In this document: piece after piece, positions 1 through 8,051 of the stretch
How positions within the stretch are numbered: position 1 is the stretch's first letter
How the letters are laid out: every line of letters starts with the position of its first letter
Assembly: GCA_028356125.1 (NCBI GenBank)
Contig: JAOMTZ010000011.1
Location: 1-58,656, forward strand
Reading direction: 5' to 3'
Source: Candidatus Poseidoniaceae archaeon
GTDB taxonomy: Archaea; Thermoplasmatota; Poseidoniia; Poseidoniales; Poseidoniaceae
Length of the DNA stretch: 58,656 bases
Notes under the pieces: generated by a model
Seen by the model: only the letters and a program-made list of their open reading frames with translations
The model's database searches: none
Told to the model about the DNA's origin: nothing
Program-made: the position numbers and the translations under genes

Positions 1-633
1 GATTTGCTCAGGGTGGCCCTTAAGGTCCTCATTCCACCAGTTACCAATTCCAATTATTGTAATTACTGCACCGATTGCAGATAGCATGAATCCTGACATT
101 TCAGCGTCGTAATCCAATCCTAACCATGCTTTGCATGTAGTAACAAATCCGGGGAATCCCATCATGAATAGCAGAATACCGCCGGCCATCAAAATAGGTG
201 AAGCCGAACCATGGTGCTCTTCGTGGTCATCACCGTGGTCATCGTGATGTTCTTCTTCAGGTTGAATACTGTTGAAGAACCCTGCAATTCCATAGAATGC
301 AGCATAAATTGTGAACATGACCATTATGGTTTTACCAGCTGTACTCCATGTTAGGTATGATAGGTGAGCATCAATATCAGCGTGATGTGCATCGTCCCAC
401 TTATCGCCAGCAGCTTCTTTTTCTTCTAGAGTTCCTGTTTCATTAGCAGCATCCCATTCCGCTTCAACTTCTTCTAATTCATGATGAGCATCTTCCCAAT
501 CATGATGCTTTACAGATCCGATTCCTTCGGCTAGTACTGCATAGGCAGCGATACCTGCAAAGAGAAGACCTACCGAGATTAGGACAGTCTTCATCCAAAT
601 ATCATTCTTGACATCGTGTAGACTTCCGCTCAT
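1..633 (-). CDS. Membrane protein of the cytochrome oxidase operon, C-terminus cut by window edge
   Basis: The minus strand stays open from an ATG at 633 to the window edge, giving 211 residues without a stop. The start overlaps the coxA stop as ATGA, so the gene is probably translationally coupled to coxA and co-transcribed with coxB-coxA. I see four likely membrane segments: near residues 15-34, then two flanking the middle of the protein, and one near the truncated end. An acidic, helical-looking loop follows the first segment. Between the second and third is a strikingly His/Asp/Glu-rich loop (HHDDHGDDHEEHHG), a plausible metal-binding site. It does not match CoxC or CoxD clearly. Its position suggests an accessory or assembly subunit of the oxidase, which is inference. 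The C-terminus lies outside the window. Confidence 0.75.
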   Translation of the reverse strand, partial: MSGSLHDVKNDIWMKTVLISVGLLFAGIAAYAVLAEGIGSVKHHDWEDAHHELEEVEAEWDAANETGTLEEKEAAGDKWDDAHHADIDAHLSYLTWSTAGKTIMVMFTIYAAFYGIAGFFNSIQPEEEHHDDHGDDHEEHHGSASPILMAGGILLFMMGFPGFVTTCKAWLGLDYDAEMSGFMLSAIGAVITIIGIGNWWNEDLKGHPEQI

Positions 634-2933
634 ATTTCCGCCTCCTTGTTCCATAGATTACTAATCGTCCGGAATGGTCTGCGTAACAGTGATTCTAATT
701 TCGTTTCATGGTGCTCTACCCCTTCGTTAGCATCATGCTGTGTTGGTTCAACAGCGAATGATGGTGTTGGCGGAGGAGAAGTAACAGCCCATTCAAGAGA
801 CCATCCACCCCATGGGTCCTTTCCGACTTTCTCGCCCTTCTTGACTGAACGAACAATGTTCCATACAAGTATGAGTTGTGATAGACCAAATATAATTGCG
901 AAAGTAGAGATTGCTAGATTCAATTCAGCGAATCCGGAGTCAGCAGCATATGTGTGAGTCCTTCTTGGCATTCCCATAATTCCTACAGCGTGCATTGGCC
1001 AGAATGCAGCATTGTATGAACAGAATGCGATAATGAAGTGCCAAAGTCCCAACTTCTCGTCCATTCTACGACCAGTCACCTTAGGGAACCAGTAATAGAT
1101 ACCTGAGAACAATGCGAAGATAATCCCTCCAATGAATACGTAGTGGAAGTGAGCTACTACGAAGTACCCGTCGTGGAACTGCGTATCAAGTCCAGCAACA
1201 GGGAAGAACATTCCAGATAATCCCCCTAGTGTAAATGTGATTAGGAATCCTAGAGACCAAAGAGTGTGAGTTTTGAATACCAAACTTCCTCCCCAAAGAG
1301 TAGCTAGCCAATTGAAAATCTTCACACCAGTAGGGATTGCAACAGCCATGGTAGTGATCATGAATCCCGCACGCCATGCAGGGCTCATTCCGCTGGTTAG
1401 CATGTGGTGTCCCCAAACAATGAACCCAACAACTCCAATACCGACCATTGCGTAAACCATGGACCTATATCCGAAAATCGAGCGTCTTGCACTTGTTGCA
1501 AGAACTTCTGATACGATTCCGAATGCAGGAACTACAACCACGTATACTTCGGGGTGTCCGAAGAACCAGAACAAGTGCTGGAACAACAGTGGGTCTCCGC
1601 CTGCCGTGAAAAACGTAGTACCTATCGTTGAATCGAATAGTAAGAAGAATATGCCGATAACGAATGCAGGCAGACTCACATACAGCATGAAAACGCTGAT
1701 TAGAACAGACCAAGTGAATAGAGGCATTCTCATCCACCCTACGCCCTTTGCACGCATAGTGAAGGTAGTAGTAACGAAGTTAACCCCGGATAATGTGGAG
1801 GATGCTCCAAGTAAAGCAATTCCAGATATGAAGGCAATCGTACCAGGGTTTGGCCCTCCTGCCTGTCCGGTAAGACTGGAGTAAGGCGGGTACATAACCC
1901 AAGTAATATCTGCAGCTTCTCCACTCCATACCCCTGTAAAGATTAGAGGCGCAGCAGCGACAATTATCCAGAATCCAAGAGCATTGATTCTCGGGAATGC
2001 TAGATCTTTAGCGCCTATCTGCAACGGTAGGATGTAGTTCATGAAACCAGCAATCATTGGCATTGCTGCTAAGAAAATCATAGTTGTGCCGTGTAAGGTA
2101 AAGAATGAATTGTATTCTGCCTGAGTAAGGAAATCATTCTCTGGTAGTGCTAACTGAATACGGAACAATAGCGCTAACAATCCTCCTACTAGGAAGAAGA
2201 AGAAACCGTATAGGAAGTAAAGAATTCCAACCATCTTGTGGTCGGTAGTTGTTAGCCATGGTTTTAGGTATGCCCAGAAACTACCAATCGAGAAAGTGTT
2301 AGGGTTGCGTGTGTAGAATACCCACATGCTTCCAATGAGAATTAGTCCAAGTGCAAGTCCGATTGCAGTCATCAATATTGTTAGTGCTGCAGCGCTAGGT
2401 GCGCTAGGGTTTGCATTCAATCCGGGAACTGAAATCTCTAACTTATTCCACTGGTCTGAACCATCAGAATCAGCAGCACCATTTCCATTGACTGCATTTC
2501 CATAAATTATGAAGTTAGCAATATCTGTGTCATCAGAAGGAGCGGTCCACTTGAATTCCCATGTTCTGCGATCATTGGTGTCGAGGGAATGAGTTAGTCC
2601 TCCTTCCATGTCGTTAGCAACATTTCCGTTAATATCGGGGACCGACTCTAGAACTCCTCCGCTAGGAATTATTCTGAATCCGCCGTGAGCGCCATCATCG
2701 CTGATTTCAACATCGTCGTTGGTTATAGTTAGCGTGAAAAGATATTCTTCAGATGCATTGAATGTAGAAGGTAACCCATCTACTGTGATTACTGTGTTGG
2801 ATTCCATTCCGCCGTGACAAGAACATCCTCCGTCACCCTGTTTTCCAATACCGCCTGGTCTAGCTTCGTATGTTGTTGTAGAAGCGAGAGCGACTAAGAG
2901 AAGTGCCAATATGGCTACTGTACGAGCCTTCAT
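630..2933 (-). CDS. coxA: Cytochrome c oxidase subunit I with an extra N-terminal extracellular domain
   Basis: This is the catalytic heme-copper oxidase subunit, which reduces O2 to water and pumps protons across the cytoplasmic membrane. From about residue 222 it is a canonical subunit I. Visible ligands are the low-spin heme His281 (LHGTTM), CuB His460 with His509/His510 (WGHH), and His595 and His597 (HFHYV). Glu462 and Tyr464 in GHPEVY are the residues that define A-type enzymes with D- and K-channels. Unusually, a signal peptide (1-24), a Cys/His motif CSCHGG (37-42) and an Ig-like region (about 45-170) precede a membrane segment (about 182-206). This resembles the choice-of-anchor V/reeler-like domains that normally carry CxxCH, but here it is CxCH. 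At 767 residues it is about 200 longer than usual. The start overlaps the coxB stop (ATGA) and the end overlaps the next gene. Confidence 0.95.
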   Translation of the reverse strand: MKARTVAILALLLVALASTTTYEARPGGIGKQGDGGCSCHGGMESNTVITVDGLPSTFNASEEYLFTLTITNDDVEISDDGAHGGFRIIPSGGVLESVPDINGNVANDMEGGLTHSLDTNDRRTWEFKWTAPSDDTDIANFIIYGNAVNGNGAADSDGSDQWNKLEISVPGLNANPSAPSAAALTILMTAIGLALGLILIGSMWVFYTRNPNTFSIGSFWAYLKPWLTTTDHKMVGILYFLYGFFFFLVGGLLALLFRIQLALPENDFLTQAEYNSFFTLHGTTMIFLAAMPMIAGFMNYILPLQIGAKDLAFPRINALGFWIIVAAAPLIFTGVWSGEAADITWVMYPPYSSLTGQAGGPNPGTIAFISGIALLGASSTLSGVNFVTTTFTMRAKGVGWMRMPLFTWSVLISVFMLYVSLPAFVIGIFFLLFDSTIGTTFFTAGGDPLLFQHLFWFFGHPEVYVVVVPAFGIVSEVLATSARRSIFGYRSMVYAMVGIGVVGFIVWGHHMLTSGMSPAWRAGFMITTMAVAIPTGVKIFNWLATLWGGSLVFKTHTLWSLGFLITFTLGGLSGMFFPVAGLDTQFHDGYFVVAHFHYVFIGGIIFALFSGIYYWFPKVTGRRMDEKLGLWHFIIAFCSYNAAFWPMHAVGIMGMPRRTHTYAADSGFAELNLAISTFAIIFGLSQLILVWNIVRSVKKGEKVGKDPWGGWSLEWAVTSPPPTPSFAVEPTQHDANEGVEHHETKLESLLRRPFRTISNLWNKEAEI

Positions 2934-3916
2934 TCTCTCAACTCCTCATGTTCGAAGTATACTCCGAAATCAGCATCGCAAGTCATGCCTTCTTTTGCCA
3001 CGACTTCAACCTGACCTTTCATCAGAGAATGCTCTTTTCCACAGTATTCTGCGCATCGGATTGGGAATGTACCTGCCTCGTTTGGCTGAACATACATCCA
3101 AGTTCCACCCTCAAGACCAGGGACCGCATCTTCTTTCATTCCCCACTCTTGGAGCCAGAATGCGTGCTGAACACCTTGGTAAGTGCTGGTTGCATCGAAG
3201 TTTGCTTCTCTTGCAGGGTTCATGCTGTAGATGTTGAAGAGGACGTTGGTGTCACACGGAATGATCAGGTCTCCGCTCATCTTGTGCTCTACTGGAATGT
3301 GTTGCCAGCGATGAACTATATTTCCATCAGCATCCAATATATCCACGTGTTGGAAAATTAATTCGTTGAACAATACATCTAGAGTGGTGTTATTTGCTAA
3401 ATCCAAATTTGCAGTACTGGCACCGTATGTTACGGCAGCAGTTGCTGCACCCGCTCCTGGATTAATTGTCAGGCCACTAGTGATATTCCAAGTGACGTCG
3501 TGCCCTGTATCCATGTCTTCCCATGTCAGAGCATCTTGGTAGTAGAAGTCCCAATACCACTGAAGGCCATTTGCCTCTACTATGAATGAATCATCATCAT
3601 TCTGAAGTTTAGCTACTTCGCCCCATACGATGTTCATAGAACCAAAGGCAAGGACAGTAACCCAGACCACTAGGATTGTAGGGCCTACGAACCATGCTAA
3701 TTCAAGGTCGAAGTTGTGGCGCTCTTTTGGAAATGTGCCAACTTTGATTTCTTCTAATTTGACATTCGGGTCTACGCCTTCTCTGTAACGAAGAATGGCG
3801 ATTAGCAGCCATGCAAAAGTGAACAGACCGACTACAATCGACCAGAAAAGAAATTTATCATACAGAATATTGAACACTGTATGTTCGTCTGGCCACAGCT
3901 CTCGCGAAGCGCCCAT
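2930..3916 (-). CDS. coxB: Cytochrome c oxidase subunit II (CuA)
   Basis: Subunit II accepts electrons from a cytochrome or cupredoxin donor at its binuclear CuA centre and passes them to subunit I. Two membrane hairpin helices lie near residues 22-43 and 72-95. The aromatic cluster WYWDFYY follows at 120-126. The CuA site is complete: His251, Cys288, Glu290, Cys292, His296 and Met299 in the pattern CxExCx3Hx2M. About 125 residues separate the aromatic cluster from His251, longer than in the well-studied proteobacterial proteins, so there is an insertion in the extracellular cupredoxin domain. This is the first gene of the oxidase operon. It starts at ATG 3916, five bases from the perfect palindrome TGACCGGTCA at 3921-3930. 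Confidence 0.95.
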   Translation of the reverse strand: MGASRELWPDEHTVFNILYDKFLFWSIVVGLFTFAWLLIAILRYREGVDPNVKLEEIKVGTFPKERHNFDLELAWFVGPTILVVWVTVLAFGSMNIVWGEVAKLQNDDDSFIVEANGLQWYWDFYYQDALTWEDMDTGHDVTWNITSGLTINPGAGAATAAVTYGASTANLDLANNTTLDVLFNELIFQHVDILDADGNIVHRWQHIPVEHKMSGDLIIPCDTNVLFNIYSMNPAREANFDATSTYQGVQHAFWLQEWGMKEDAVPGLEGGTWMYVQPNEAGTFPIRCAEYCGKEHSLMKGQVEVVAKEGMTCDADFGVYFEHEELRE

Positions 3917-3920
3917 GCTT

Positions 3921-3930
3921 TGACCGGTCA
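3921..3930. promoter_or_regulatory. Perfect 10-bp palindrome just upstream of coxB
   Basis: TGACCGGTCA is a perfect palindrome whose near edge lies five bases from the coxB start codon, inside the short divergent spacer between coxB and the YggU-like gene. Its position would let a dimeric regulator block initiation of the oxidase operon. No regulator is known for it, so the operator role is inference. Confidence 0.3.
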
Positions 3931-3963
3931 GACGGGTGTATTAAGCGATTGCGCATAGGTGGT

Positions 3964-3980
3964 ATCTCCCGTAGGGAGGT
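3964..3980 (+). promoter_or_regulatory. Small hairpin that pairs the Shine-Dalgarno of the YggU-like gene
   Basis: ATCTCCC (3964-3970) can pair with GGGAGGT (3974-3980) across a three-base loop, including one T-G wobble. The right arm contains the GGAGGT ribosome-binding site that sits six bases before ATG 3987. If transcription starts upstream of 3964, the ribosome-binding site would be masked in the mRNA. The triloop is tight and the transcript start is unknown. Confidence 0.3.
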
Positions 3981-3986
3981 TTGTTG

Positions 3987-4322
3987 ATGTGCTGTCTCTT
4001 CATCGGATTATTTGTGGGACTCGCTGCTTGTGTCCAAACTACCCTCGACGGTGCCGTTTTAGTTGAGATTGAAGTACAACCAGGTTCTAGTCGACAAGGG
4101 GTTGTTGGGTTCAACGATTGGAGGGGACGAATCCAAGTCGCTGTAAAAGCCGAAGCACAGAAAGGAAAAGCCAATCACGCAGTTTGTAATGTGTTAACAA
4201 AAATATTTTCTTCCAAAGTTACAGTCGTATCGGGGCACACAACAAGGCAGAAAAAAGTCAGTATTGAAGGGCTATCTTCCGACCAAATAGTTACTGTTCT
4301 GGAGGGATTAATTGAATCGTGA
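3987..4322 (+). CDS. YggU-like protein (DUF167/UPF0235)
   Basis: A small conserved protein of unknown biochemical role. The core from about residue 25 carries the family signature: a first strand of the form VEIEVQPGSSRQGV, then a lysine- and alanine-containing helix segment (VAVKAEAQKGKANHAV), and a final VSGHTTRQKKVSI strand. I chose ATG 3987 because GGAGGT lies six bases upstream; an in-frame TTG at 3981 is the other option. This start adds a hydrophobic, cysteine-containing leader of about 17 residues that is not typical of the family, so an internal start (in-frame GTG near 4014) is possible. The last bases overlap the start of the Toprim gene, suggesting translational coupling. Confidence 0.75.
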   Translation: MCCLFIGLFVGLAACVQTTLDGAVLVEIEVQPGSSRQGVVGFNDWRGRIQVAVKAEAQKGKANHAVCNVLTKIFSSKVTVVSGHTTRQKKVSIEGLSSDQIVTVLEGLIES

Positions 4323-4701
4323 GCAAAGATATGCGTTAGCTCACAGAGCGCTAGAGTCCTGTATTGAAGAGAATGCAGAAGGTACAGTAATTCTAGTCGA
4401 AGGCTTAAGGGATGAAGCAGCCTTGAGAGAGTTAGGCTTCACCGGCCCAATCGAGAAATTAAATCGTGGTTGGCCAATAGACCGCGTCGTTGTTTTCATC
4501 ACAGAAGAATATGGTTCTTGTATAGTGCTAATGGATTGGGACCGAACGGGAGGCAGGTTACAAAAAAGATTGATGGATTCCATGGGCAGTCTTGACATTA
4601 AACCTTCAGACGAATGCCGTAGGGCACTTTCGAAAGCCATGAAGCCAGATACAATGTGTGTTGAGGACTTACCCTCATTCCTCGGGGAGCATAACGCCTG
4701 A
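4312..4701 (+). CDS. Small Toprim-domain protein (UPF0292-like)
   Basis: A 129-residue single-domain Toprim protein of the archaeal UPF0292 type, related to the metal-binding core of DnaG primase and RNase M5. The two signature blocks are visible: a glutamate after the first strand (VEGLRDEAAL) and the acidic pair LMDWDRTGG (DxD). Its substrate is unknown, but Toprim folds handle nucleic-acid phosphodiesters. The start is TTG 4312, supported by GGAGGG at 4301-4306. It overlaps the end of the YggU-like gene, so the two form an operon. The 3' end overlaps the convergent Lrp gene by 27 bp. Confidence 0.75.
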   Translation: MNREQRYALAHRALESCIEENAEGTVILVEGLRDEAALRELGFTGPIEKLNRGWPIDRVVVFITEEYGSCIVLMDWDRTGGRLQKRLMDSMGSLDIKPSDECRRALSKAMKPDTMCVEDLPSFLGEHNA

Positions 4702-5157
4702 TTCTTTCACGGTATTCAGTACCACATGAGTGTAAGATCGAGTTATACCATCAAGAGTAAATACAGTTTTAGTCAGATTATCTAGGTCTTCTCTGTCTTT
4801 TACTCGAGCCAGTACCATTGAATCCCAATCGCCTGTTACATCATATACGCTGAATACCCTAGAGTCGGCAGAGATGTGCTTCTGAACATCCATCATTTTG
4901 CCTTTCTCAATACATAGTCCTGCCATAACAGTCATGCTCCAGCCTACTGATTCTGCACTCAAGATAGGCGCATAACCTCGAATAGTTCCTTCATCTTCCA
5001 ATTTCCTTAATCGGTTAGTGATGGTTCCCTGAGCAACACCAACAATCTGTGCTAACTGTCTTTGTGAAAGTCTGGCATCTTGACAAAGAGCCTCAACTAT
5101 CGCACGGTCGGTGGAATCTAGAACCATATTTGTGAACGAAGGGTAGACAGTTTTCAA
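4675..5157 (-). CDS. Lrp/AsnC-family transcriptional regulator
   Basis: A feast/famine regulator with an N-terminal helix-turn-helix (about residues 15-60, with LSQRQLAQIVGVAQGTITNRL as the recognition unit) and a C-terminal RAM ligand-binding domain (about 75-150, VTGDWDSMVLARV strand). Such proteins act as dimers or octamers and sense amino acids or other small molecules; the effector cannot be read from sequence. The ATG at 5157 overlaps the stop of the upstream Omp28-like gene as ATGA. An internal Met11 is the alternative start. It is the last gene of a three-gene minus-strand operon. Confidence 0.9.
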   Translation of the reverse strand: MKTVYPSFTNMVLDSTDRAIVEALCQDARLSQRQLAQIVGVAQGTITNRLRKLEDEGTIRGYAPILSAESVGWSMTVMAGLCIEKGKMMDVQKHISADSRVFSVYDVTGDWDSMVLARVKDREDLDNLTKTVFTLDGITRSYTHVVLNTVKESGVMLPEE

Positions 5158-6290
5158 TCATTCGTCCTAGGTTCGGGTAGGTTTAGATCGAGTATCCAAT
5201 CTCCAAGTTGCTCAACTTTGACACAAAGTTGTAGAGAAAACTCTCCTTCTCCACTAACTCTTAATGTCCCTGAATGAGTCTGGTTGGGTGCAACAGTATC
5301 TTTCTTGATGCGGCCATTAGCCTTCCACCCTTCACCCATCATTAGTTCGCCAATATCGATAGAATAGCCGGTTATTATCCGGTATTCGAGAACACCCTTC
5401 TCTGATGTCCAAGAGCCTTCTAAGCGCGGTAATCCGATTTCGCGCTTCCTTTCAGCCATCACGACAAATCCAATGCAGAACATTAGTCCAATAAGCATCA
5501 ACAATGGAGTCAATGATGCACCTTTGTCAACAGATTGCCAAGAGGTTGGCATTTTTGCCCTCTGTATTGATAACACACGATTAGACGTTTCATTTTCAAA
5601 ACCTCCAATCATAACTAACAACATTTCATAGTCATTTGCGTGGCTAGCGTCACCAAGGTCAATACCTGCGCCATCTAAATGGTCTCTTGTGATTGTTTCA
5701 TTCCATGCATTAGTAGTATTGTTAGTGAAAAAGAATGTCGAAGAAGGCGCCCAATCCCTAACTAGATTGTGCACTACTCTTCCTTTGGAATCAATAGCCT
5801 CGGATTCAATTATGAAAACGTGCATCTGCGTAGCCCCATTCAATGCTTTAGGATTAGTCCAGGTAGCAGTAATGTTGAGAAGTTCAACTTCAGTTGAGCC
5901 AATTAATTGGATATTCCATTCAATTTCAACTTCATTGGTTCTAACCTCCGGTCCTATGTCTGAAATATTCTCCGGATATCCGTCAATAGCCACAGATGGC
6001 GTTTGGTTGAATCCATGATACATCATTCTGGCTTCAGCATCATCTTCAGGAAGGCCACCATTTTCTTCATCAGCTCCGGTTCTCCAGTGTAATAATGTGA
6101 TTTCGCCATCTCTATCCATTTTGACTAATTCTTCTAATTGCTCCTCATCATTAGTTCCGTGGAACCATTCAACTAGAATTGGAGCATCGGATTGGCTTTC
6201 ATAGTGTCCTTCAGAATAGATTGAAAGGTCCGATATTGCAGTTACAAGTGGCAAGAATAGTAGCGCCACAAAAATTGCGAAAAGCCTCAT
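5154..6290 (-). CDS. Membrane-anchored Omp28-like / thioredoxin-fold protein without CXXC
   Basis: A 378-residue exported protein. A signal peptide (1-18) is followed by a region resembling the thioredoxin-like fold of Omp28 proteins (ILVEWFHG strand near residue 38, then a TPSVAIDGYP cis-proline-like element near 117). A beta-rich domain follows (about 125-260), then one membrane segment (about 262-282) and a C-terminal domain of about 95 residues on the other side. The CXXC active site expected after the first strand is absent, so redox catalysis is unlikely and a binding or scaffold role is more plausible. It overlaps both neighbours (ATGA at each end). The Omp28 assignment rests on topology and short motifs only. 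Confidence 0.55.
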   Translation of the reverse strand: MRLFAIFVALLFLPLVTAISDLSIYSEGHYESQSDAPILVEWFHGTNDEEQLEELVKMDRDGEITLLHWRTGADEENGGLPEDDAEARMMYHGFNQTPSVAIDGYPENISDIGPEVRTNEVEIEWNIQLIGSTEVELLNITATWTNPKALNGATQMHVFIIESEAIDSKGRVVHNLVRDWAPSSTFFFTNNTTNAWNETITRDHLDGAGIDLGDASHANDYEMLLVMIGGFENETSNRVLSIQRAKMPTSWQSVDKGASLTPLLMLIGLMFCIGFVVMAERKREIGLPRLEGSWTSEKGVLEYRIITGYSIDIGELMMGEGWKANGRIKKDTVAPNQTHSGTLRVSGEGEFSLQLCVKVEQLGDWILDLNLPEPRTND

Positions 6291-7987
6291 TCCTCTTCCC
6301 CCTCATCCTCGACTCCAAGTTTAAGTCGAAGAATATCTTGCTCTTTTTGATCAATCATCAAAGAGACTCTTGCGGCAATCCATACAGGTAGCATGTATTC
6401 TCCGCACCTGAGTATCGCAGATCCCTTCTCGACGACAGCAGGGAAGTCTTCACAGAGAGGTGCGCGACCTTTGAGCATTGAAATCATAGTTTCTTCGTCA
6501 ATTTCAATCAGCCCCTTGGTAATATGGGGGCGGAGTAATTCCAGTGCTTCCTGCCTTGTCCTCCATGTGCCCTTGTTATCGGTGAAACAAGGCTGTCCAA
6601 CATGAATAACTCGTAATGGATGGAACGTATCTCCCGGCCAAAAGTCTCCTTTTTTGTTGGTAACTGTCGGCTTGTAAAGTCTATCAAAGGCAACAATGTT
6701 TGAGACATTCACCCTTCTTCCGCGATGCCACCAAGTAAATTTCGATTTGTCAATGCCCCATTTATCACATATTTGTGATACGATTTCCGAATCGGCGATT
6801 CCAGTGGAATGTTTGTTCTTATTTTGGCGAGGCAACTCTTGCGGATCTCGATTTAATTCTCTTTTCAAAATCATCGAGCGCGCAATGCCTTCAGGAGTCC
6901 TTTCAGCCACATGTTCAAACAAGGCAACATAGAACCCTCCAGTATTGTTGTCATGCTGATGAACTCTGATAGTTGATGACAAGTCAGGAGACTCAATACC
7001 TCTTTGTCCCGGGTTTAGCATTACTTCGGAAAGGCCTGGAAGTTTGGGAATATCGCCTCCCCATTCGACAACTTCAGATTTCTCATTCAGAATCGGCCAA
7101 TCACTGATTCCTTTGTGGCAGATTAAACCGGGGAACAATCTTTCAGAATCAATTTTTACAAGCTCGAGCCATGGGCACCTTTGCAGAATTTCGCACACTA
7201 CCGCCTCATTTTCAATCGGGTCTAGTGAACATGTGGAGTAGACCATCCTGCCCCCTGGAACTAACAACTGTGCAGCGCGATGAGCAATATCTACCTGGAG
7301 TTTGAACAAACTCCTCCCAACTTTAGGTGTCCATGAGCGCCATAATTCGCGGTTTTTACGAGTCGTAGCAGTGCCACTGCAAGGGGCATCTACAACGATT
7401 CCATCCACTCCTGGTTCTGGCATTCTTCCGATATGTCTTCCATCATGCTGCATAATCAGCATATTCTCAATCCCGAGCCGTCCACGATTTGTTACCAATA
7501 AATTCAATCTTCCTGAAGATGGTTCATTAGCTAAAACTAATCCATTCGGCACCGCTTCTGCGAGTTGGGTTGCCTTAGAACCAGGGGCGGCACATGTGTC
7601 CATTATCAGTGTCCCATCTTTAGGCTCAAGCACTACAGGTGGTAGCATCGAAACGGCTTCTTGTCTTGTAATTCTACCAGTCTCGTGAAGGAGCATTAGA
7701 ATCTTCTTAGATTCATCATCGGGGAAATTTCCTTTCGAAAAAGGCATACACCATGATTCAGATGTAACTAACCAAGGTATACGCTCTCCACCAATCGACT
7801 CAAGCATTTTTCTAGTCCAATCGATATCGTGCCTTCTTGGGGTTAGGCGCATTGTTATTGGAAGCGGAGATGATGCCACGGGCAACCAATCATCAACATT
7901 GATGCCCAGAATCTTGGCCAAACCTGTCAATGGAGTCTCAGCCAACTCTTCGAGTAGGTCTTCGCCGGCCGCTCGCACCATGTCCAT
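6287..7987 (-). CDS. RNA (cytosine-5) methyltransferase, NSUN2/Trm4 type
   Basis: A SAM-dependent RNA m5C methyltransferase of the NOL1/NOP2/Sun family. The SAM-binding motif CAAPGSK is at 132-138. The two catalytic cysteines are Cys203 (PCSG) and Cys253 (TCS). The block ITRQEAVSMLPP (106-117) closely matches the region before motif I in eukaryotic NSUN2. At 566 residues with a long C-terminal extension, it is of the Trm4/NSUN2 type and larger than bacterial RsmB or RsmF. tRNA is the likely substrate, by family. It starts at ATG 7987 (Met3 is also possible), opens the operon with the Omp28-like and Lrp genes, and is divergent from the next membrane protein. Confidence 0.9.
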   Translation of the reverse strand: MDMVRAAGEDLLEELAETPLTGLAKILGINVDDWLPVASSPLPITMRLTPRRHDIDWTRKMLESIGGERIPWLVTSESWCMPFSKGNFPDDESKKILMLLHETGRITRQEAVSMLPPVVLEPKDGTLIMDTCAAPGSKATQLAEAVPNGLVLANEPSSGRLNLLVTNRGRLGIENMLIMQHDGRHIGRMPEPGVDGIVVDAPCSGTATTRKNRELWRSWTPKVGRSLFKLQVDIAHRAAQLLVPGGRMVYSTCSLDPIENEAVVCEILQRCPWLELVKIDSERLFPGLICHKGISDWPILNEKSEVVEWGGDIPKLPGLSEVMLNPGQRGIESPDLSSTIRVHQHDNNTGGFYVALFEHVAERTPEGIARSMILKRELNRDPQELPRQNKNKHSTGIADSEIVSQICDKWGIDKSKFTWWHRGRRVNVSNIVAFDRLYKPTVTNKKGDFWPGDTFHPLRVIHVGQPCFTDNKGTWRTRQEALELLRPHITKGLIEIDEETMISMLKGRAPLCEDFPAVVEKGSAILRCGEYMLPVWIAARVSLMIDQKEQDILRLKLGVEDEGEEE

Positions 7988-8051
7988 GGGTCAGGCCTCT
8001 CACTCTTGTTGCTTGTGCAAGTCTAATGGCTCAGTTGTGTGTAGGAGGGGT

